Assembly (NCBI GenBank): GCA_025363575.1
Contig: JANYDM010000117.1
Location: forward strand, 1-10,912
Origin: Betaproteobacteria bacterium
GTDB taxonomy: Bacteria > Pseudomonadota > Gammaproteobacteria > Burkholderiales > SG8-41
Reading direction: 5' to 3'
DNA: 10,912 bases
The translations under genes and the position numbers were made by a program. Within the stretch, counting starts at the first letter, position 1. The number at the start of each line of letters is the position of its first letter. Shown here piece by piece: positions 7,297 through 10,912 of the stretch. A model generated the notes under the pieces. It had not been told where the DNA came from. It did no database searches and saw nothing but the letters and a program-made list of their open reading frames with translations.

Positions 7297-8294
7297 TGCG
7301 CCATCGCCACGATGTGGCGCGACTGTATGGATTCCTGCACCGCGCAGGCCAGCTCGATTGCACGCAGGCCGTCCTCGCCGGACGCCATTTCGCCGGCGCC
7401 GCCCCTGACCTCGCGCGCGAACGCCTCGATCTCGCGCCGGTAAATCGGCGTCGGGGCAAACCGCTCTTCGACGAAGCCTGCGTCGGTCCTGATCGTGAGG
7501 ACATGCTCATCCGCCCAGCGCAGCGCGGATGTATTCAACATGCCCCTGGTGCCTTGCACGCGCAAATCGTTGCCCGCGTACGCGATCTCGCGGCTGGCGC
7601 GCACCACGACGTGACAGTCCGCGCCCAGCATGCCCAGGACCGCGATCGTAGAGTCGGGCACGCCGTCGCGCCGGTCGGGATGCGAATTTGCGGACAGTTC
7701 GCGTATCTTAAGGCCGGTCAGCCACTCGACCTGGTCGAAGAGATGCACCGCGACGTCGAACAGCACGCCGCCCTGGCGCGGGTCGTCTCGCCACGCGCCG
7801 TGCTGGCGCAGCGGCGCAATGCGCTCGAACGTGACGCCGCGCAATTCGCCGAGTGCGCCGGAGCGGATAATCTCGCGCACGCGGCACAGGATTTCTTCGA
7901 ACCTGATTTGAAACGCCACCCGCAATATGACGCTTGCAGCACGGCAGGCCGCAACCATCTCGCGCCCATGGTCGGCGGCAAGCGCCAGCGGCTTCTCGCA
8001 CAACACATGTTTACCGGCGCTTGCGGCGGCCAGCACCATGCGATGGTGGTCGGCATTTGGCGTGGCGACGAAGATCGCTTCGACATCGGGCGCCGCGACG
8101 AGCTCCTCGATGCTGGCATAACAGTGCGGGATGTTGAATTTGTGCGCGAAGGCGCGCGTTTTTTCCGGCGTGCTGCCGGCGCAGGCGACGAATTCCGAAT
8201 TGGCCGCACTTGCAATGGCGGGCGCGATTTGCTGGTCGACGACGCCACCGAGTCCGATCACGCCCCAGCGCACTGCAGGTTCTTGTTGCGGCAA
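7293..8294 (-). CDS. Gfo/Idh/MocA family NAD(P)-dependent oxidoreductase
   Basis: Predicted 333-residue cytoplasmic oxidoreductase. The N-terminal Rossmann domain carries GVIGLGGVV (11-19), VEAIFVATPNADHH (71-84) and the conserved CEKPLAL (99-105), whose Lys101 is the usual catalytic lysine. The C-terminal alpha/beta domain carries GGVLFDVAVHLFD (175-187) with Asp180 and His184, the normal substrate-side pair. Members oxidise or reduce sugars, inositols, amino-sugars or related polyols with NAD(P); the substrate is not evident here. The start is TTG at 8292-8294, preceded by GGAG with 7-nt spacing. An in-frame GTG (residue 8) just before the Rossmann strand is an alternative. It is the first gene of a two-gene minus-strand unit with DUF488. 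Confidence 0.92.
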   Translation of the reverse strand: MPQQEPAVRWGVIGLGGVVDQQIAPAIASAANSEFVACAGSTPEKTRAFAHKFNIPHCYASIEELVAAPDVEAIFVATPNADHHRMVLAAASAGKHVLCEKPLALAADHGREMVAACRAASVILRVAFQIRFEEILCRVREIIRSGALGELRGVTFERIAPLRQHGAWRDDPRQGGVLFDVAVHLFDQVEWLTGLKIRELSANSHPDRRDGVPDSTIAVLGMLGADCHVVVRASREIAYAGNDLRVQGTRGMLNTSALRWADEHVLTIRTDAGFVEERFAPTPIYRREIEAFAREVRGGAGEMASGEDGLRAIELACAVQESIQSRHIVAMAQ

Positions 8295-8301
8295 AGCCTT
8301 T

Positions 8302-8305
8302 CTCC
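8302..8305 (-). promoter_or_regulatory. Ribosome-binding site for the TTG-started oxidoreductase
   Basis: On the minus strand GGAG, within GGAGAAAGG, lies 7 nt upstream of the TTG at 8294. No ATG lies nearby in frame, so this site is the main support for the TTG start. Confidence 0.5.
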
Positions 8306-8328
8306 GGGCGCGTTTAAAATTTCACCCG

Positions 8329-8357
8329 AGTATAGACGCGGCGCAAACTGCCAACAA
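8329..8357 (-). promoter_or_regulatory. Candidate sigma70 promoter for the oxidoreductase-DUF488 unit
   Basis: On the minus strand TATACT (8334-8329, 5 of 6 matches to the -10 consensus) is preceded by TTGTTG (8357-8352) with a 17-nt spacer. The -35 match is only partial. The predicted transcript would start near 8322 and give a short leader of about 28 nt before the TTG start. Prediction by eye only. Confidence 0.35.
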
Positions 8358-8378
8358 GCGGCGCGATGGCCTGTCCTT

Positions 8379-8394
8379 TTCGCTGCACAGCGAA
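8379..8394. promoter_or_regulatory. 16-bp palindrome in divergent intergenic region, possible operator
   Basis: TTCGCTG-CA-CAGCGAA is a perfect 7-bp inverted repeat with a 2-nt centre, in the 172-nt gap between the divergent oxidoreductase and fourth Bug genes. It ends 5 nt before TATATT (8400-8405), a possible plus-strand -10 box that lacks a good -35. A dimeric regulator bound here would overlap that promoter's spacer. No regulator gene is in the window, so the binding protein is unknown. Confidence 0.35.
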
Positions 8395-8453
8395 TCACGT
8401 ATATTGCATTTCATCTTGCAGCGCACGGCGGACAATGCCCGCACGCAGTCACC

Positions 8454-8460
8454 GGAGGAA
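8454..8460 (+). promoter_or_regulatory. Ribosome-binding site deciding the GTG start of the fourth Bug gene
   Basis: GGAGGAA ends 6 nt before the GTG at 8467. An in-frame TAA at 8461-8463 excludes any earlier start, so GTG is the best choice. The next ATG in frame, at 8485, has no comparable site. Confidence 0.7.
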
Positions 8461-8466
8461 TAAAAC

Positions 8467-9444
8467 GTGCAGCCATTCGCTTCGATGATCATTGCAGGCA
8501 CGACGGCCGGTGCGCTATTAGCGGGCTTGGTCGACGCGTGCGCGCAGGCTTATCCGACCAAGCCGATCCGCCTCATTGTGTCGGTGCAACCCGGCGGCAA
8601 TCTCGACCTGATGGGACGGTCCGTCGCCGACTACGTGAGCAGCGGGCTGGGGCAACGCGTGTACGTTGAGAACCGGCCCGGCGCGAACAGCACCATCGGG
8701 CTGGCCGCTGCGGCGCACTCGGCGCCCGACGGCTATACGCTGGTGATGGTTGCGCAAAGCGCGCTGATCGCCGCCATGATGATGCGCAATCCGCCCTACG
8801 ACCCGGTGCGCGATTTCGCCGGAATCAGCCTTATCGCGACGCTGCCGCAGATACTGGTCGTGCACAAATCGCTGCCGGTAGCCAGCGTGAAGCAACTCAT
8901 TGCGCTGGCGAAAGCGCGTCCCGGCCAGCTTAACTGCAGCACCTCCGGCAATGGCTCGGGCTCGCACCTGGCACTGGAACTCTTTAACCGCATGGCCGGC
9001 GTGCGCATCATGCGCATACCGTACAACGGCGACGGCCCCGCCATTGTCGATTTGCTGGGCGGGCAGGTCCCTATGAAATTCGACAATGTCAGCACGTCGC
9101 TCACGCACGTTCGCGGCGGACGCTTGCGCGCACTGGGTGTGACGAGCCCGACGCGTACCGCGCTGCTACCCGAAGTGCCGCCGATCAGTGATGCGGTACC
9201 CGGATTTCAGATGAGCATATTCAACGGCATCATGGCGCCGGCGGCGACGCCACCCGGGATCCTCGCGCGCGTCCACGCCGAAGTGGTGAAGTTTGCGGCC
9301 TCGACCGAGGTGCGCACGCGCTTTGCGGCACAGGGCGTCGAGCTGCAGGCAAGCGCCGCGCCCGAACAGTTCACCGCTTACGTCAAATCCGAATACGCCA
9401 AGTGGGCCAGGGTCATGGAGGATGCAGGCATCAGACCCGAGTAA
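8467..9444 (+). CDS. TTT-type (Bug/TctC) periplasmic substrate-binding protein, divergent member
   Basis: Predicted 325-residue Bug-family receptor with a GTG start and strong ribosome-binding site. The N-terminus is hydrophobic with likely cleavage near ACA|Q (after residue 26), but the n-region (MQPFASMII) has no Lys or Arg, which is unusual for a Sec signal. Family motifs are YPTKPIRLIV, QPGGNLDLMGR with Asp47, ENRPGA (69-74, where the other three have DNR), PDGYT (87-91), HLALELF, RIPYNGDGPA (183-192), LLPEVPPISDAVPGF and VKSEYAKWARVMEDAGI. It stands apart from the other Bug genes, behind its own intergenic region, and faces away from the oxidoreductase. No permease is nearby. Ligand unknown; the altered ENR and YNGDG loops suggest a different specificity (inference). 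Confidence 0.94.
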   Translation: MQPFASMIIAGTTAGALLAGLVDACAQAYPTKPIRLIVSVQPGGNLDLMGRSVADYVSSGLGQRVYVENRPGANSTIGLAAAAHSAPDGYTLVMVAQSALIAAMMMRNPPYDPVRDFAGISLIATLPQILVVHKSLPVASVKQLIALAKARPGQLNCSTSGNGSGSHLALELFNRMAGVRIMRIPYNGDGPAIVDLLGGQVPMKFDNVSTSLTHVRGGRLRALGVTSPTRTALLPEVPPISDAVPGFQMSIFNGIMAPAATPPGILARVHAEVVKFAASTEVRTRFAAQGVELQASAAPEQFTAYVKSEYAKWARVMEDAGIRPE

Positions 9445-9452
9445 GTGTTGCG

Positions 9453-9467
9453 GTCTGACCCGCAGAC
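9453..9467. other. Small hairpin between convergent genes
   Basis: GTCTG-ACCCG-CAGAC forms a 5-bp stem with a 5-nt loop, in the 34-nt gap between the stops of the fourth Bug gene and the M15 peptidase gene. No T-run follows on either strand, so it is at best a weak transcript-end structure. Confidence 0.25.
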
Positions 9468-9478
9468 AAGCCTGCAAT

Positions 9479-10171
9479 TTATGCGACGGCTGCGGGCGGT
9501 GATGAGATGTTGGTGACGTAAGTGCGGTAGATGTGCGGCAGCCGCGCGAGCACCTCTTCCCTGCCTAGAATTTCGCTGTCGCTCACAGTGGCCGCTATCA
9601 GTTCCGGCGTAAGCAACGTCAGCGCAACCGCGGCTGTCGGCGCATGGCTCAGGTGCCACGGCTCCGCATAGACGCCGCCACGGTACTTGGCGTACGGGCG
9701 GAAGAAATCGAAGCTCGCCATATTGTCGTCGAGCCATACGCGCATCTTGTGAAAAACGCCGCCGGGCGCGTACTCTTCGGGCAGCAGATGGTAGCGCTGG
9801 TTTTCTGCGAGAGCCGCGCGGTCGACAAGGTCGATGTCGGTGCCCCAGTGATGGCGGCTCGCACCGGGCAGCGCGCTCCAGCACAGGATGCCGTCGATGA
9901 GCTCGGCGGGGCCCAGGCTTGCGTGGTCGCGCACGATGCCGGCCTTGTCGTAGAGGGGGCGCTCGCCGCGGAACTTCATGTTCCAGATACGCATCTGCGT
10001 TGCGAAATCGCGGAATCCGCTTGCTATCCAGAGATCGATGCCATCGGCGGCCGCGGCTTCTTTCATTGCCAGCAGCGGCCCCAGGGCGCTCGCGTGCACT
10101 GCGGCGCCTATATCGTCGCGCTGCACGACGTGGGTGGCGGCACGGCCGGTCAGCTCGAGCTCATTGAACAT
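9479..10171 (-). CDS. M15 family (VanY-like) D-alanyl-D-alanine carboxypeptidase/metallopeptidase
   Basis: Predicted 230-residue protein with the zinc-peptidase motifs of the M15/LAS group: SGFRDFATQ (51-59), SRHHWGTDID (105-114, with His107 and Asp114 as expected zinc ligands), and EPWH (170-173, catalytic Glu170 and zinc ligand His173). Enzymes of this group cleave D-Ala-D-Ala or related peptide bonds in peptidoglycan. There is no evident signal peptide (MFNELELTGR), so it may act in the cytoplasm on muropeptides or be exported in an unrecognised way. The gene begins 16 nt after the T-run of the rplQ-operon terminator. No Shine-Dalgarno precedes the ATG. A TACAAT hexamer ends 6 nt upstream of it, which would fit a leaderless transcript. 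Confidence 0.88.
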   Translation of the reverse strand: MFNELELTGRAATHVVQRDDIGAAVHASALGPLLAMKEAAAADGIDLWIASGFRDFATQMRIWNMKFRGERPLYDKAGIVRDHASLGPAELIDGILCWSALPGASRHHWGTDIDLVDRAALAENQRYHLLPEEYAPGGVFHKMRVWLDDNMASFDFFRPYAKYRGGVYAEPWHLSHAPTAAVALTLLTPELIAATVSDSEILGREEVLARLPHIYRTYVTNISSPPAAVA

Positions 10172-10177
10172 GGCGGG

Positions 10178-10183
10178 ATTGTA
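10178..10183 (-). promoter_or_regulatory. Possible -10 element implying a leaderless M15 peptidase mRNA
   Basis: On the minus strand TACAAT (5 of 6 matches to TATAAT) ends 6 nt before the ATG, so transcription would begin at or next to the start codon. No good -35 is found at 16-18 nt spacing, where the terminator stem lies. Speculative. Confidence 0.25.
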
Positions 10184-10187
10184 AAAG

Positions 10188-10214
10188 AAAAAAGCCGGCG
10201 CTAAGCCGGCTTTT
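10188..10214 (-). terminator. Rho-independent terminator of the rpoA-rplQ operon
   Basis: Read on the minus strand, AAAAGCCGGC (10214-10205), loop TTAGC (10204-10200) and GCCGGC (10199-10194) are followed by six T (10193-10188), then C and four more T. The 6-bp GC stem is extended by A-T pairs. It lies 23 nt after the rplQ stop. The same stem followed by TTTT on the plus strand could terminate weakly in that direction too. Confidence 0.85.
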
Positions 10215-10237
10215 CAAATGGTGTCGTTTTTTTATTA

Positions 10238-10642
10238 TTATGCCGCCTTGGCAGGCGCTTCTTCTTTTTTATCCTCGCTGACCTCAGGACGGTCGATCAA
10301 CTCCACGACTGCCATGGGCGCGTTATCCCCCTTGCGAAAGCCGTATTTCAGAATGCGCAGATACCCGCCATTGCGCTTCGCGTAGCGCGGGCCGAGCTCG
10401 CCGAACAACTTGGTCACCATCTCGCGATCGCGCAGGCGGTCGAATGCGAGCCTGCGGTTGGCAAGCGATGGCGATTTGCCGAGCGTCAGGATCGGCTCTG
10501 CTACGCGGCGCAACTCCTTCGCTTTGGGCAAAGTCGTCTTGATGACTTCGTGACGCAGCAGCGAAACGGTCATGTTGCGCAGCATCGCGAGACGATGGCT
10601 GCTGGTACGGTTGAGTTTTCTTAGACCTAAACGGTGACGCAT
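10238..10642 (-). CDS. rplQ: 50S ribosomal protein L17
   Basis: 134-residue L17 of the large ribosomal subunit. Recognised by the characteristic N-terminus [17 protein letters not shown], the segment [19 protein letters not shown], and [42 protein letters not shown] segment follows toward the C-terminus. It is slightly longer than E. coli L17 (127 residues) because of a charged, Ala/Lys/Glu-rich tail ([12 protein letters not shown]). An AAGGA ribosome-binding site lies upstream of the ATG, and the gene starts 12 nt after the rpoA stop, the usual order at the end of the alpha operon. A terminator follows at 10188-10214. Confidence 0.98.
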   Translation of the reverse strand: MRHRLGLRKLNRTSSHRLAMLRNMTVSLLRHEVIKTTLPKAKELRRVAEPILTLGKSPSLANRRLAFDRLRDREMVTKLFGELGPRYAKRNGGYLRILKYGFRKGDNAPMAVVELIDRPEVSEDKKEEAPAKAA

Positions 10643-10654
10643 GATAAATCCTTG

Positions 10655-10912
10655 TTAGACTTTTTCCAGCCCGACCGGCGGCCAGTTTTCGAGCCGCATG
10701 CCGAGCGTCAGCCCGCGCGAAGCGAGGACTTCCTTGATTTCGTTGAGCGACTTGCGGCCGAGGTTGGGCGTCTTAAGCAACTCGGTTTCGGTGCGCTGGA
10801 TCAAATCGCCGATGTAGTAAATGTTTTCGGCCTTGAGGCAGTTGGCCGAACGTACCGTAAGCTCGAGGTCGTCCACCGGACGCAGCAGGATCGGGTCGAT
10901 CTGCTGGGCTTT
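10655..10912 (-). CDS. rpoA: DNA-directed RNA polymerase subunit alpha, C-terminal part (truncated by the window edge)
   Basis: The last 85 residues of RpoA are visible; the gene continues beyond the right edge. The fragment covers the linker end ([15 protein letters not shown]) and the alpha C-terminal domain: [46 protein letters not shown] and [15 protein letters not shown]. The Arg of VRSANCLK corresponds to E. coli Arg265, which contacts UP-element DNA and activators such as CRP. The helix-hairpin-helix-like TPNLGRKSL is intact. The GTG at 10874-10876 is an internal codon, not the start. Confidence 0.98.
   Translation of the reverse strand, partial: KAQQIDPILLRPVDDLELTVRSANCLKAENIYYIGDLIQRTETELLKTPNLGRKSLNEIKEVLASRGLTLGMRLENWPPVGLEKV

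Noticed and set aside
6793..7443. A 216-codon plus-strand open frame opposite DUF488
   Set aside because: Antisense shadow with no motif; the DUF488 motifs on the other strand are convincing.
7296..8669. A 457-codon plus-strand open frame opposite the oxidoreductase and running into the fourth Bug gene
   Set aside because: It mirrors two genes with strong family motifs, matches no family I recognise, and is expected from high GC third-position bias.

Overview
The window looks like part of a betaproteobacterial chromosome, most likely Burkholderiales or a related uncultured lineage. Three things suggest this: high GC with strong G/C third-position bias, four tripartite-tricarboxylate-type (TTT, Bug/TctC) periplasmic binding proteins in about 9.5 kb (an expansion typical of Bordetella/Cupriavidus/Variovorax-like genomes), and a right edge formed by the end of the rpoA-rplQ ribosomal operon with an RpoA C-terminal domain of proteobacterial type. 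A species cannot be named from sequence alone.

Layout. Positions 1-6754 form a plus-strand block: the 3' part of a Bug binding protein (1-822), an MmgE/PrpD-family enzyme (887-2266), an intergenic inverted-repeat element (about 2274-2432), two tandem Bug binding proteins (2461-3429 and 3445-4398), and a TonB-dependent outer-membrane receptor (4400-6754) starting 1 nt after the preceding stop. A convergent minus-strand pair follows: a DUF488 protein (6751-7296) and a Gfo/Idh/MocA oxidoreductase (7293-8294), coupled through an ATGA overlap. A 172-bp divergent intergenic region (8295-8466) with a 16-bp palindrome precedes a fourth Bug binding protein on the plus strand (8467-9444). The rest is on the minus strand: a VanY-like M15 peptidase without an evident signal peptide (9479-10171), a rho-independent terminator (10188-10214), rplQ (10238-10642) and the 3' end of rpoA (10655-10912).

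How the genes may work together. The left part reads as an uptake and catabolism neighbourhood. A TonB receptor could bring a ligand across the outer membrane, Bug proteins could capture small carboxylates in the periplasm, and an MmgE/PrpD enzyme or the oxidoreductase could process the product. No TctA/TctB permease and no regulator lies in the window, so the binding proteins are orphans here and must use a permease encoded elsewhere or serve as sensors. The substrate cannot be deduced. The right part (rplQ-rpoA) is core genome.

No clearly new defence, mobile or RNA system is visible. The most distinctive points are the coupling of a Bug protein to a TonB receptor, the eight paired loop cysteines of that receptor, the altered active-site motifs of the MmgE/PrpD protein, and the interrupted inverted repeat.
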